Origin: Dasyornis broadbenti
Lineage: Eukaryota > Chordata > Aves > Passeriformes > Dasyornithidae
NCBI GenBank assembly: GCA_013397935.1
Contig: VZRN01011461.1
Coordinates: 1,807,540-1,871,539, forward strand
Reading direction: 5' to 3'
DNA length: 64,000 nt
In this document: positions 39,057 to 52,304 of the stretch, one piece after another
Numbering within the stretch: position 1 is the stretch's first letter
Layout of the letters: the number at the start of each line of letters is the position of its first letter
Notes under the pieces: generated by a model
Database searches by the model: none
What the model saw: the letters and a program-made list of their open reading frames with translations, nothing else
What the model was told of the DNA's origin: nothing
Translations under genes and position numbers: made by a program

Positions 39057-42000
39057 TCACAGTGAATTTGGGGACAGGTTAGAGATCAGTTCAGGCCAGG
39101 TTACACCTGAAAAGGAGGGAGGTGGCCCCAGGGTAGCAAATTGGCTTGGCTGGGATACAGGTGAGGGTGGTTACGTATTGGGGCAATTAAAAGCAGCTCG
39201 GAAGCTCCCAGGCTCCAGTTCTCTCTGGGCTGTTGAGAAGAAAACATTCACAGTCTGTTTTCTTGGGTTTTTTGCTTTTTGTTTCGTGTTTATAAATAGT
39301 TGTGGAGTTTTGATGTTTCTGCATTGTGGTCTTTGTGTTAGAAATCATCAGGAGATATTAAGGCTTTTCTTTTAATTTTTTTTTTAAGTTATATCCTTGT
39401 TTTCTTTGCTAAAATGAATGGAATAGTTAAAAGTAGCAAACTTCTCTGTACTTGGAGTGGCTAAGCAGAGGCACTGCACAGCTCCTGCTCTTCAGGGCTG
39501 ACATCATTGGGGAAAGAGAATGTGGCTTCTTATTATTTGCTGCAACTAAGAACAATTTGGATAGCTAAACAAAAACATTTTTTTGGTTGTTATTTTTTTC
39601 TCTGAGTCCTAATTTTGGGTTTTGAAGTTCCTCATTAGTAACACTGAAAGTGGAATGATGTTCTTAAGATATTTGCCAATTGCAGAAGCCCTCTTCTGTT
39701 TGCAGCTGTACAATGTGATGTTTCAAAGTGCTTTTCTCTCTTCTGTGACAAACCTTAACTTTATTTGGCACACAGTAAACATTTATTTTTGTCCTCCTAG
39801 AGATAAAGAATTTGCATGCAAGGTTTTTGAGTTGTTCTGAAACAATATTTGTCTCGATAATTGGATGCATTTATCCAGTTTTGTGGATGTTTTGTCTTTT
39901 TAAGAAATGGGTTGTTGCCGTTCTGCAGTGAGGTCTGTCCCTTAAAGACTTGTTTACGGAACCCAGCTTCTTAGGCTGAAATATATTACACCTTTGCCAC
40001 ATCAGCTGTGGAAGGAAAACTACAATGTCATTGTTCCACCTACTCTGTTGAATTCTTACCTAAATGGGGTGCGCGCTGGGGGTTATTTGCTCTCTTTTTA
40101 AAGCTATTTCAACACCTGGTATTTACTTAGGAAGCCTCGAGGCCTCATGTGGTTCTCAAATTGCTGCTCTTCCCCAAACTTCTCTCTGTTGCTCTTGGGC
40201 TGAGTGTGATGGACTGCTTTGCGTGCCTGGGAAGCTCCATTTCTCTCTGGGTGGAATCACGTGCTGACACCTCTCAGGGAGCCCCATATGCCAAGACACC
40301 CGTGCCAGGCTTTAATGCTTCCCAGGTACATGGCAGGCCTGGAAGAACCTCTCTCAAACTTTCTCTCCTGTCACTTTGCTGTTTTTAAGAGCTGTCTTAG
40401 CAGCATGCAGAGAGGAACAGAATACAGGAGTAGAGGCTCTTATATATTCCTTTCAAGTAATAAATAAATAATGCATTCCGGGCTGTGTTACCAGCAGATG
40501 TTCGTTGTTCCAACTTTATGGTTCTAGAGATAGTTAGTGGCAAGTTTAAAAGTAGTTTTATAGTATTTCTGGGGAATAACAACAACAAAAGACTGAGAAC
40601 TGTTTCAGGTCTCAGTTCCTGGAAGGCAACTTCAAATAGTTGCATTTTTCATGTTAGGAAGAGCAAGGTGAAAGGGGAGTTAAAACTCTGAAATCATGGA
40701 GTGACTTTCATATAATAAGTAAGTAGACTTCATCCTCTATGGCCTCTGTAGAAGATGAATTTTAGTCATTAGTAAGCGGGATTTCTCTCTATTATGGTAT
40801 ACATTAATTTCTTTAGCTCCTCTTGCTGAGCTGAAGATTGTTGTTGCTTTTTTTCAGGGTCAGTATCCTCTGACTGCAACTGCGTAATTTGTATTTCCCA
40901 CTGACAAAGAAGAGAGGCACTGATGGATAGGACGCTCAGGATCACAGTGTTTTGGTCCTGCTTTAGGCAGGTGTATTAACTGCAAAGAGATGCAGGTGTG
41001 CTCTGAATCAAACCCTTCTGTGACAGGGGAGTGAACAGGACTGCAGTGATTTGGTAGAGCACAGCATTTTGCTTTTTATTCTAGTTGTGCCTACAGGCCT
41101 ATGGTGGGACTAGGGTCCCTTTGGCACCGGGTTACACACAGAGTAAGCGGTTACTATGACCCTAAAGATCTTCCACCCCAATTAAAGTCCATCTGATCAT
41201 TTGTAGTGTGGTAAGCCTATTTTTAAAATTTCCTGGATAGTTTCTGACAGTTTAATGCTGATTGTAATTTAATTTTCATTTCACTGGCTTTGAAAGCAAG
41301 AAAACAATGCTTTTGGTTATCAGAATTCTAAAGGAGTTTGCCTCCAAGTGCTCTTAATCTCAATAGATTTGTTTTCTGGGGTTGGGAAATAATGGCAGGC
41401 AGGATGTGTATCTCTGTATATGCACAAATGCTGGCACAGTCATTATTGAATACTTTCTAAGCAGATATTGGCCACTAGTTCATGTATAAAATAGAGGGAT
41501 AACAAATACTTAAAGTCATTCTGATAGACCCTTCTCTGTGCCGCACCAGAGAGCGATCATTGCAAATGGAATTATGCAGCAATAGAACAAATGTCATTTG
41601 CTCTCTGTCCTCCAGCTGTAATCAAATAGGAGCAAAGTAGGAAAAACATTCTCTCATGCATTTGGTTTTTTACTCTGTTTTCTTTTTCTGTGATTGCTGT
41701 TTCACTTTTTTTTTTCTTAAGCAAGGGATGAAAAATATGTTTGCATTCTTGAAATGATGTTTCAAATGATGGAATTTGGCATTGTCCTATGTCAGTGTTC
41801 CAGTTCTGCATTAGGAAAGCAAACTTAGATCTATGAGAGAACTCATGTTTTGGCAGTGTTTGAACTTGTCCGTGCACTTTACGTGGAACCGTTTGTTGTG
41901 ATATCTGAGGGAACTATTAAAAATAGATTTCAGTGACCAAATTAATGTTGAGTCTGCGCTCTCTTCAGCAACCTGCTGCACTTGGTCCTTATTGTTAATT

Positions 42001-42479
42001 CAGTTTAGATCCATTGGTTTGGGTAGAAAGCCACAAAATAATGTTGGGTTGGTTTGGGTTTTTTTTTTTTCCCCTTTTTTTCAGTAATTTTTTGGTCATA
42101 TTTGCTGGTTTCCCTAAATAAGTGTAGTTTGGGAAAGGCTTCCCAGGCCATGTTTATTGGGGAATGAAGTTCTCCTGCCAGGAGAAAAGGTTTCTGTGTG
42201 AGATATTGAGGGGGCAGAGGGTGGTGGCCTTTGGAGAGCTCACTGTTCAGACACAGGGAAGGGAAGAGCAGGAGCCTCCCTGCTGTCCCTCCTGAGCTGT
42301 GTCAGCAAAGGCTGCACCTGCTCTGCAGTGAACCCCTCTGCTGGGGGGGACAGGAGGAAGGGCTGAAAGCAAACATCAATTTTTGCTGGATATTTTAAGA
42401 TTCACTCTCAGTTTCCGTTTCTCTGCTTTCATAAGTCAAGAAGATGCTGTGAGAATTGAATACCTGCTCCCTTCCGGTG

Positions 42480-42780
42480 CTTCTGCTTTCTCAGTTTTTG
42501 TGCCAAAGCATGAAAATTCCTGTGACAATGTTACCATTTTGCTAATGGTTCATGCCCTAGTGGATACCCTCCATTGCCCTAAAATATGCAATCATTTAAT
42601 TGTCATTGCAATCCTATTATATTGCCATTATGGAACGTCTGGTGGGGAAAGCTATGAACATGTTATTAGTGCTGAAAGGGACAATTTACTGAATCTCACT
42701 AAATGCCATCACTTCTCAAAAATGAAACAAAATTACTTTATTATGCATGTCTTACTTTAATATTCTGCTCAGATAGTGAT
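42480..42780. promoter_or_regulatory. Candidate conserved non-coding element
   Basis: This non-repetitive AT-rich block has ATGCAATCATTTAATTG near 42,587, ATTGCAATCC just after it, and TTATTATGCATG near 42,739. These are combinations of POU-like and homeodomain-like words. An open frame of 125 codons crosses it but has no recognisable motif. The call is inference from composition. Confidence 0.2.
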
Positions 42781-45659
42781 TGGGAGCCATTGATCTTTTT
42801 TCTGAGTGGAGATTTTTTTGTACAATTTTTAGTTTGTTGCAACAGTAGGAATGCCAAAACTTCTTGACTAGGCTTCTTCCTGCATCCTTCCTTATGCTGA
42901 AAAAGCATTTCTTGTTGAACTGGAGTTGTGAGTACAGATTTTGAAGCCTTTTGTGTTTAGTGACTGAAGTACCGTTGCTATTCATAAATTCATGCAAGGG
43001 AATCAGATCTCCTCTTCCTCCTGACACTCTCTGTCCTTTTTGGCTCCTCTTGCCTTGAGTTTTTTAGCTGTTTTGTAAACTCTTTAGGGTACAGGATGCA
43101 TCTTAATGAGTCTTTGAGATAAAGTTATGCTATGCTCTCTACAACCTCACTTGAGGTCTCTAATCACAGCCAAAGTACAGATAATTATCTCCCCGTGTGT
43201 GACTTGTGCTGGAGGAGGGTTGGTTGCATTTGAAGCACATGTGACTGTTGTCAGTGTGGGAGCTTAAAATTCGAGGCTATTCCCAGAGATGGGTCGGTGG
43301 ATTGGTGAATCTGAAATTCCTACTGATTCTAGAAATCACATCTCCTGTGGATGGCAAGTGAGGCTGAGTGAATCATTCCCCCATCTTTGAAACTGCCATT
43401 CAAAGAGCTGTGGGGAATCCAAGGGAAATGTCATTGTGGAACAATATGGAGACCAACAGGGACTTCTCCAGTGTATTTCAAATTCCAGAGGAAAAGCCAT
43501 TTTAACCAGAAGGAAAGAAAGTATCGTAGAAGCCCTTTAATACCTTTATAGTTTGATGTCTTTGTAAGTGCACATAAAACAAACTGAAGAGTATTACATG
43601 CAAATTATGATTAATAATTTGAGCTTGGGGGGCATTAAAAATCTTAAGGTATGATAAATGCAAAATGTATCAGGATTAAGAATGCAGATATATGCTTACA
43701 TTGCAAGTGTGTCACCAAGCAAAGCAAGAATAGTGTGTTGTGACTTCTTCCTCTTTTTAATTCATGAGATGTGTTTAGCTATTTCGTATGGACTCTGCAA
43801 ATATCATTTTGTCTTTTTTTTTTTTTAATCCTAGATTTCTTCCTGGTAATTTTGAATTTGTAGTTCTGGGCTAGCTGATACAACACAAATAGAATTATTA
43901 TGATACAACTTAGTTTGGAAAAGGGTTTTTGAAAAGCAGTTTTGAATTGGCTTGTGGCAATTCTCTTGTACATAAACTCATTTTAACTGCATAAAACCTA
44001 CTATATTGCATCTAGAAACTGCAGTGAATGTGCATTTAGATGTTATGAATAACTGCAGTTAAGTAGAAATGAAACTGAAATAAATCTGAATTTTATTTGC
44101 ACTTTCCCTTCATTTTAATGCCACTCAAGCTGCTGCTACCTTTTATTCTCAGAGTAACATAGCTGTTAAGGATAAAGAGCGTGTGTGTGTTTATCTGTGA
44201 AATGCTCAAGCACTGTTGGCCTACATGTAGCATGGTTTATAGCCACAGAGGCTGTGCAATGAAATTTTGAATGCTGGACATTATTTTAAAGCTGTTTGCT
44301 CCTGTCATGGAAATGCATTACACAACTAACACAAGGTACGGCCGAGAAAACTGAATAACCACTTCAGAATTTGAGATTTCTGAGGGTGATAAGCGATGCC
44401 TGTGCCTTGGCAATTGAGGTGCTGTCAGAAGGAGCTGGGGATGTGCACCAGGGCTTTTTCCTGCAGACATGGGTTGGTTTGTGGCATTGTGCTCGCGGCA
44501 GCCAGGGCTCTTGGCTCTGTGCTGTGGCAGTGTGAGCACTCCCAGGAAATCGTGGGTGACCACACTCCCTCTGCTCTGCAGCAACATCTGCCTTGGAGGG
44601 ACCCTGAGTAACTGTGGGGAAAATTTTCAGAAGCACTTGAATGGCTTGGTCAGCTTTGTGTCGTTTGTGAACACGACTCACCTGCTCAGAAAGCACACAA
44701 AGATAATGTGTTTTGTCTGCCAGCACAGTCAACAGCCTCTGAAAATTTTACCATCAAAAATCCGGGCTGACGAAGGTTTGCTTGATTTATCAGGCTGTGA
44801 TGGCTTTTATTGGCTTTCCTGCTGTTCTTTTTGCTGCCAACTCATCCAAATCTAAACTTTTGGACCATTTCTCTTCTGTCAACTCTCAACTTCTGAAATG
44901 CAAGCAACCCTGCACAATTACTGTCAGAGTGTAATTAAAATGCTAAAAAAAAAGGTGGTATGAGCCTGTGCATTGCCTGGTGGGCTCCTGCCAGCAGCTA
45001 ATGAACAAGCCCTCTGTCCTGAACACATGGATGTGCTGGAAAAACAGCCCCAGTTCTGAGCACAAAACCCCTTAGCAGAGCCATCATGGACTGGAACAGT
45101 TTGAGAACCACTCTGCTCTTCCAGACTGCAACTGGAACGCTTCCGCCTGAGGAAGTGGGACACAGCCCGGGCTGTTCCTGCTCTGTGCAGTGACAGCGCT
45201 GTCACTGTGCCTCTCGTGCTGCCCCCTCATGCTGCTCCCTCTCATTGTGGGTCCCTGCCCACTCAGCACATTCTGTGATTATCAAGACTGTTTCTGTAAC
45301 AGTATCCTCTCTTTTTTCCCTTTTTTTTTTTTTTAGTGATTAAATCTGCACTAATAATGATTCTTTGATTAGCCTGTTAATATTTCAGTTATAGTCCTGG
45401 GAAGCCATTGACTGGCCATATAAGGTGCATTTGCTTTTTGCCTATAGCAAGGTTTTGAGAAGAATTTCTTTGATCCCTTTGGAGTTTACAATGGCACAAA
45501 TAAGAAAAAAAAAAGCAAAGAGCAGTCTGCTGGCATGGAGGCTGACCAGGCTCGGGAGTTATCCCACAGTGCACTGCTCCTCTGCCTCTTTTTTTTCTTA
45601 ATTTTGAACTTGTTTTATCATGCCCACCTCCCCTTTCCCTTCTTAAAGGAGTTATCTCA
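42781..45659. other. Gene-free single-copy DNA
   Basis: No gene is supported. An octamer word ATGCAAAT is at 43,598-43,605, a T13 run at 43,814, a T14 run at 45,321-45,334, and the perfect palindrome at 45,188-45,207. GC-richer parts at 44,390-44,620 and 45,000-45,240 give open frames up to 128 codons without family resemblance. Confidence 0.6.
45188..45207. promoter_or_regulatory. Perfect 20-bp palindrome with paired TGACAG
   Basis: CAGTGACAGCGCTGTCACTG reads the same on both strands. It contains TGACAG and its reverse complement CTGTCA separated by CG. TGACAG is the core recognised by TALE homeodomain proteins of the MEIS, PKNOX and TGIF groups, which favour TGACAG paired with its complement, usually with closer spacing. 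A protein-binding role is inference. A chance palindrome or cruciform-forming sequence is the alternative. Confidence 0.45.
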
Positions 45660-46150
45660 AAGACTGAGAATTAGTATGGCCTGGAAAATTTTTAAATCGT
45701 GCTCTAATTAATGAATATAATGTAATGTGCACCTGTGGTGATAATACCTTTATTAGCATTGGAACTGTTAAACATCAAAGCATTGTATCAGGCAAAACCA
45801 TCTATTTCTCATTTAATGGAATCACAATTAAAGCGTATTTTCATTGGAATGAAATCACATCATAACTGGAGTTCTGCATGGTGAGCAGAAATCCTTCCAT
45901 CCCAAAATGCAGATTAATAATAGGGGAGGCTTTTATGTTCAGTGTGGCAACTGAAGCGTTAGGTCGCAATACACATTTAACATCACTGAACATTTTATGA
46001 ATCCACTCGTTTTAACACCTGACAAGTGTCTTAAGAGGGAGATGCATTAACATTATTTTTGCTTCATAAATAAGGGCGAAGCAGTGTTCTCACCTAACGT
46101 GAACTGTTTCAATAAAGAGAAAACGTTGCAGCTTTTGGAGCAATAATTCA
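45660..46150. promoter_or_regulatory. Candidate conserved non-coding element
   Basis: This AT-rich, non-repetitive block has TAATTAATGAATATAATG near 45,706, CATTTAATGG near 45,813, a CAATTAAAG word near 45,825 and TTAATAATAGG near 45,913. No open frame of note occurs and no repeat was recognised. This is the texture typical of vertebrate developmental enhancers, but I have no conservation data. Confidence 0.25.
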
Positions 46151-49100
46151 TTTCCTGTGTGGATAAACTGAGGCTGAAGGCAAAATAGTTTGTCTCTATC
46201 TAGTATTGTAAATACATTACCTTTCCCCTTTTAAAATTGAAATCCTTCCTATTAGACTACAAGCAATGCTGAGACTTCTTTCCCTCAACTTCTTTTGTTT
46301 CTTTTTGAAATTCCTCTGCTGTTAATCCTATTGTATCACAATTTGTTAAAGGTTTCTTGTTTGTTTCTGACTTCTCATCTCTCTCTAAAGCGGGAAGTTT
46401 GTTCTGGCTGAAAAAAACATCTTGGAGATTTGTTGTAGAAAGCCTGGATGTGCTTGCTTTGGCAAAATTCTCCATGATTTCATTGTTCTTTTTAAGAACC
46501 GTGAAGAAAGCTGGTCATGTTCAATATTGCCTGTTCAGGCTGTGTCTTGTAGGCATGACAACAAGCATATGCTGTTGGGGAGGCGCATGCAACTGGGTTT
46601 GGAACTCATCCATCTCTTGAGACAGGGGTGGGAGGCAAGGGAAAGGTAACAAGGAATTTGTTATAAGACAAATATAAGATGAACGTTCCCGTAAGAAAAC
46701 AGTAAAGAAATTCCCAGTTTGTGCAGGGCTTGATTTTCATATTCTCTGGATCATGTTCATATTTATCTTCCATCAGGAAGGATGAAGGGGCCAATAACGG
46801 TGTTTTCCCACTCTCCAAACTTCTCTTCCTTTTTTCCTCCATGGATTCTTAGATTTATTTTTATCTTGGAGAAGCTGCAGTTTACTGGTGCAGTAGGTTA
46901 GCTTTTATAGTTATAAAATTTAGGAGAGAGTGATATCCTTTCCATACAACTTCCAGAGTGCTTTCTAAAGCCTTTATTGCTGTAATCTTTCAGATTCAGT
47001 AAGAATCCTTGACCTTTGCTGGCTCCATTATTTTAGAGGTGTTGCATCACTTTGATTCTCCTCTACTACCACATCATAAGGGAAAATATCTTTCCTTAAG
47101 GAAATGGCATCCCTACATTTCTAAACAACCTTCCACTCTTCAAATATCCCATTAAATGCTGTAGGGGAGGACAGAGATCTGCCGGTACTTAAGTAGAGAG
47201 GTAACTATTACTGCATTTCATAATAAGTAAAATTTGAATAGACAGAGGACATTCCTAATGCACAGTCATTACCTGCACAAACACTTCTCAGTTTGTATTT
47301 CAAAAAAGAGAGAAAAGCGAAAATTTCTTTGAGAATATGAAAGTGAAGCTGTCCTTGTTCTTCAAATTTTGCAAAGAGTATTTTCACTCTTTTGTGGTCT
47401 TGATTCAACAATCCAGGAACTCTTGCCACCTTTAAGGTGGGGATGTGGGTGTGGTTGTGAGGAGTTGCTGCTGGTCAGAGGCGATGACACTGTCTGTGAT
47501 CACGTTCGTGCTGACACAATAAACCATGTCAGAAATGCCCAACGCACCACATTAATGGGTTTCATTTACAAATTTATTAAAGTAAGCATGTGTAGCATTT
47601 CCAGTTACAATGCAAGTAGGAAGTGATATGGTCTCATAGGAGTATAAGTCTCTGAGGGAAAAAGAATTCTAAAACACACATGAAAGGACACTGCAAGTCT
47701 GATTAATATGTGAAACTCTCATCAGTGGAGTTCCTTGAAGAAAATGAAGAAAAATGTTGGGAAGAATATTTAGGGTTTACAGTTTTACACTGCTCAACAG
47801 CTCTGTGTTCATTAACTGGCACATCCCTTCTAATTTGTGATCTCATTTGTACTGTGTCAACAGCTTTTAGCAGTGCCTCTCCACATTCTGTTTGCTTTAA
47901 AACACAGTTTCTGTAATCAGAAAGAAAACTGGGAGCAAAATCAGCATTTCAAAACCTGTAGGTTCATATTCATCCCTCCCCACTCCTCTGCTACCTGGCT
48001 GTGTTGGCTGGTTCCCCTGTGAGCTGGGTGTGCAAGGCTTTGCACATCTGATCTAACTGATCAGTGCTTTCAGTGAATCACTGCGGGTTTTGGGACACTG
48101 TAAAAGTGTTCAAAAATTCACCTTTTTTTTTTTTCCTTTATGCTGCATTACCAAAGAAGTCTTTTCTTTCATGTGATAAAAACATGACTGTTGTGACTTA
48201 TAAAGGCAGGTTTGGCAGTCTCTCCCTATTTACTTGAACTGGAGGGTATGTGTCAAATTTGTGCCTGTCCCAATGAACCTTTCTGACCTGAAAGAGGAGG
48301 CAGTGTGTTAGTGGATAATGGATCAAGGTATTGCTGTTGTGAGTGTGTGGGCCAGGTATGATTTACAGATGAGGCTGGTTTCCCCTATTAAGTTTAATTT
48401 ATAATTTTCTGTTTATCACTAATTTTGTAATATATTTTTACCTACCTCAACACAAAAGAAGCCTACACATTGACAGAGAATATTTTCTGTAAAATTCAGC
48501 AATTTTTCTCATTATGGTACAAAATATTTTTCCATTCATTACTATGTTTGCAGTCAGCTGCTATTTTAAAAAAAAATATTAGATCATTTCAACATTCCTT
48601 GTAATTTTGCATGACCTATATCATCCCAGGTCCATTCACAACAGGCCCCAGGCCAGCCAGAGGCATTGGCCTTGTCTCCTTCTTGTCCCAAACTCTGCCT
48701 CAGCTACATCAGAAGCTTCTGCCCTGTGAAATCAGGACTCACTGTTGTCCTGCTTCTCAACAAATTTTTAAAAGTATAATTTGCCTGCCTGTGGTTTGCT
48801 GTCATCTTATTAGTGCTCGTTCCTTGGCTGGGTTCATCTGTAACAAGTCAGAGTTCATTATAGAAACTCACAGATACACAGAAGAAGAAATTGTGAAGAG
48901 AATTTAATAGTTCTGTTCCTTACAAGAGCACTGTCTTTAAATTATAAAGTGTTTTAAAGAACTCTTGCTCTTAGCATTAATTTTCTTAAGCTCTCGGTCT
49001 CTTTGACAAGGAGAAAAAGAAGCAGAGGTATCACCTGGAACAGGGAGGGAGGGAACAATCCAAACCCGTCTTTCTTTGCCTGATTGATGTTTGGTGAGTT

Positions 49101-50994
49101 TACAGAGTTAAGCTAAACCTCCTTGCTTAAGTTACCATCTGATTTGGTGCTACAGTAAACGAAGAGGAACAGTTTAAGATGTTTCCCCCACGGTGGTTTG
49201 TTTTGTTTTGTTTTTGTGTGTGTGATACATCCTCTAGAGATGCCTTGCAGTCATTTAGGCAGTGTGGGATCTTTCAGAGTGGAAAAAACAACAGGAAAAA
49301 GGAAAGTAAGGATAGAATAGAAAGCATTTTGTTCCGTAGTTAGCTGAAGGATTGGATAAGAAAGTTTGAGACATTAGTAACCCTCAAAAAAAAATTAAAA
49401 TCGATCAGGAGGGCCTGGAAGCAGCTGTGTGTGTAATGCAGCAGCTCACACAGCTCTGCAGCTATCTCAACAGCTCCGTACATATTTAGTTAAATATTTT
49501 GATTTTAGTCTTCATTTCAGCCATCTCCTCATTCCTTCCTGCTGCACTATCACCAAAGAGGGAAGGGAGGCTCGGAGCAGAATGTGAATCTCTGCAGCCT
49601 TTTCCAGCTGCTGATGAACAGCCAAGCTTGTCCAGCTGTGGTGTGGAGGGGAGGCTGAGCTGTTCCCCCAGAGCAAAGCCCCCGCTCCGTGGCGTTTTTC
49701 ACTACAGTGCCCTTATTGAAATTTGTGTGGGTGATGTCTGTTTAATAGGCTCAGCACTTTCAGGGGACATTGACAGAAACTAAATTGGAAAAATGCAACA
49801 AATGTTAGGTTTTAGCAGAATATCGACTTAATACAGATTGAACAGGGAAGAAAAATATTGCGTGGTGTGCAACTTGAGCTTCACATTGTCTCATTAAAGA
49901 CTCTGCAATGGATAACACTGTCTGCCTGCTTTGCCCTCAGCTGTAGACCCAGCAGATCATTCATGTAAGGAGTAATAATATACCACTCCATGGCACCTCA
50001 CCGCAACTGCCACGAGGTATTTTGAAGATCTGCTTTTATTACTTACCAAAATCTACACTCCATTTATTTCTGTCTAACTGGGGTTTTTTTCCTCCCTCCC
50101 CACTTTTCCGTGGCCCCACATCTATTTCTTATTCATTTATTTGGCCCAAATTTCTTTCTTGTATGCAGCAGTCAATCCCTTGAAACCCTGAAGTCTCCAA
50201 ACCTGGGTGTGTATTTAGACACATTTGCCTTTTTTTCCTCTTTTAACAGCGTACCTATAAAGAATGAGTCAGAAGAAATACTAGTTTCTATCAATGAGAA
50301 AATTTTGCCTTCTGCCTGGAATAAATGGACTGACTGAAAAATTGAAAACTGGGCCAATCAAATTAGATTTTCACAAGAAAAAAAAAACACTAAATTTCAC
50401 AATATAAGCACAATTCAATTTGATTTTTCAATATTGCCATGTTTTATCTTATTAACTATGAGTATCTGGTTTAGAAACATAAACCGTGGGTTGAGGGAAC
50501 ATCGCTTCCATCATTAATGTGAACCAAAAGCAATTTAATCTGGTATCAGGTAAAAAACTTCTTAACCAAATAGTAGCAAAGGTGGGTTTGTCAGATGGAA
50601 AACTGAGGAGCTGGGTGGTGGCATCTCCTCAGTGATGCCAACGCCTGTGGCTTGTTCCACTTGGCTCTGGGGCTGCAGCGGCTAGGGGAGTTGTTCAAGA
50701 GCAACTAGCTCACGCTTAAGTTTGTTGAGGCGGGTTTTCTGGCTTTGTTTATTTTCCCCCAAAATGAATTGCTTAATATAATCCTATTGTTTGCTCACCA
50801 GAGAATAAGAGAGATGGTACTTGCCAACTGTGCAAAGAGAGGGCTTTCGGTGGGAGGTACTTGTGATGTATTTGTGGCCTGAGTCCCACAAAGGACCGTG
50901 ACTGTGCAATACTGATATTTAGTGCTTTCCATTTTCTAAGCAATAATTCTACACAACTCATTATTTACCTTCTGCAAGTGCCAAAAGCTGCTGC
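46151..50994. other. Gene-free single-copy DNA
   Basis: No gene is supported. A T12 run lies at 48,123, a TTTTG/TG low-complexity patch at 49,198-49,224. AT-rich non-repetitive parts at 49,790-50,040 and 50,340-50,560 could be conserved elements, but nothing decisive is seen. Confidence 0.6.
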
Positions 50995-51063
50995 TTTTTT
51001 TTTTTTNNNNNNNNNNNNNNNNNNNNNNNNNNNNNNNNNNNNNNNNNNNNNNNNTTTTTTTTT
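50995..51063. other. Assembly gap inside a T run
   Basis: Twelve T, then 48 N at 51,007-51,054, then nine T. The true run length is unknown and the N count may be an estimate. The gap probably reflects sequencing failure in a long homopolymer or in something bounded by T runs. Confidence 0.95.
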
Positions 51064-52029
51064 AATGCTCATAATATGAGTTTGTTCAATAGCCTCTGGA
51101 ATATGAGATTTTGTCCCCTCACAGCAAGAAAAGCTGCTTGTCTCCTTTCAGAAAGCATGCAGGTTTGACCTTTCGTGACCAAAATATAACGTGAATGTTA
51201 AATTCCACAAAACACAGGGAAAAGAATATTAATATTTCTCCAGCTTATAATCTTTTCATGATAGCAACGCAAGCACTGAATGTGATTTTCCTGTCTTGAA
51301 ACAAACACACCAATAAGTCTATTTGGTCTGCCAAGAAAAGATGCAACATCTAGACAGATCTTTATACTGTCAGATGAAATGAGGCTATTTTGACTAGTGT
51401 TTAGGATATACAACATATGGCACGCTGCTGATTTTTGCTTCTGAAGGATCATATTGGATTCACGTATCTGATGATATAATTCTAACTGCACCCTACAAAA
51501 TACTGAAATGGCAACTCAGCATGTTTTTTTGAAGGTGTCAGAAGCATAAAAAAGTTATTGCTGGCTCTGTTCCAGCACTTCTTTCTTTTATTAAAGCTAA
51601 TTTCTTAGCTTTTGACTAATCATGGTTGTCCTTGAGGACAAAAAACCATGAGTTAGGCAGATTATGAGGTGGCTTTGTGTTTTGCCTTTCTGCTCCCCTC
51701 AGCAGGCATTGACTGTGGTTTCAGTCTTCTGGTAACTGACCTCCAACCTGAAACCCCACCCAGGACAGCACTGCCCAAATCCTGCTGCCCAGCACTCCCT
51801 GAGTGTTGGGGTAACAGTTTCTTTGGGGCTCACTGCAGAGGAAGATTTTGGGTGGTGCTGACGCCTTTGACTCCCAGTTGTGCTGGTGTTCATGGGGCTC
51901 AGGAGAACTTCAATCCCTTGGTGCTGGAGCTCTGCTCTCATCATCATCTCATCACTGACGTTTCAGTTCTCGTCCAAAGGCACTGCTCCTCCATTTGGGC
52001 AACAGAGATCATTGCTGCCTCATATCTTT
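51064..52029. other. Gene-free single-copy DNA
   Basis: No gene is supported. AT-rich on the left, GC-richer from about 51,660. The 190-codon open frame that begins at 51,669 runs into the CR1 copy that follows and has no protein resemblance before it. Confidence 0.6.
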
Positions 52030-52304
52030 CACAGGATCACAGAACGGTTTGGTTTAGAATGGACTTTAAAGCTCATTTTGTTCCATCCCCTGCCACGGGC
52101 AGGGACACCTTCCACTATCTCAGGCTGCTCCAAGCCCTGTCCAACCTGGACTTGGACACTTCCAGGGCTGAGGCAGCCACAACTTCTCTGGGCAGCCTGT
52201 GCCAGGTTCTCACCACCATCACAGGGAAGAGTCTCTTCTAATATTTAATCTAAATCTCTCCTCTTTCCACGTAAGGTGATTTCCCCTTGTTCTGTCACTA
52301 CATG
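52030..52304 (-). mobile_element. CR1 LINE fragment, 5'-truncated, antisense orientation
   Basis: On the - strand this is the 3' end of an avian CR1. Reading + it starts with the reverse complement of the octamer tail (CACAGGAT then CACAGAAC, 52,030-52,045). It continues through the well-known CR1 stretch GGCAGGGACACCTTCCACTA (from about 52,098) and CACAACTTCTCTGGGCA (about 52,179), and stops abruptly near 52,304. It is fairly well preserved. Its 3' end differs in type from the copy at 26,620, so the two come from different CR1 subfamilies. No target duplication is expected for CR1. Confidence 0.92.

Larger units (their letters stand above)
31548..42479. other. Gene-free single-copy DNA
   Basis: No gene is supported. 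The stretch contains a T15 run at 31,957-31,971, a TTTG repeat, the G-quadruplex candidate, short TG runs near 34,580, T-rich patches at 38,225-38,246 and 42,060-42,080, and a 38-base imperfect tandem duplication. Words like TTTAATTAACG near 35,790 and ATTAATTAG near 36,257 are AT-rich regulatory-type strings, too common to call. Confidence 0.6.

Noticed and set aside
17460..43605. Repeated octamer ATGCAAAT (near 17,472, 18,954, 24,324 and 43,598)
   Set aside because: Two to three occurrences are expected by chance in AT-rich DNA of this length, so the number is not notable.
51669..52241. 190-codon open frame on the + strand
   Set aside because: Its second half reads through the antisense CR1 copy at 52,030, and its first half has no family resemblance.
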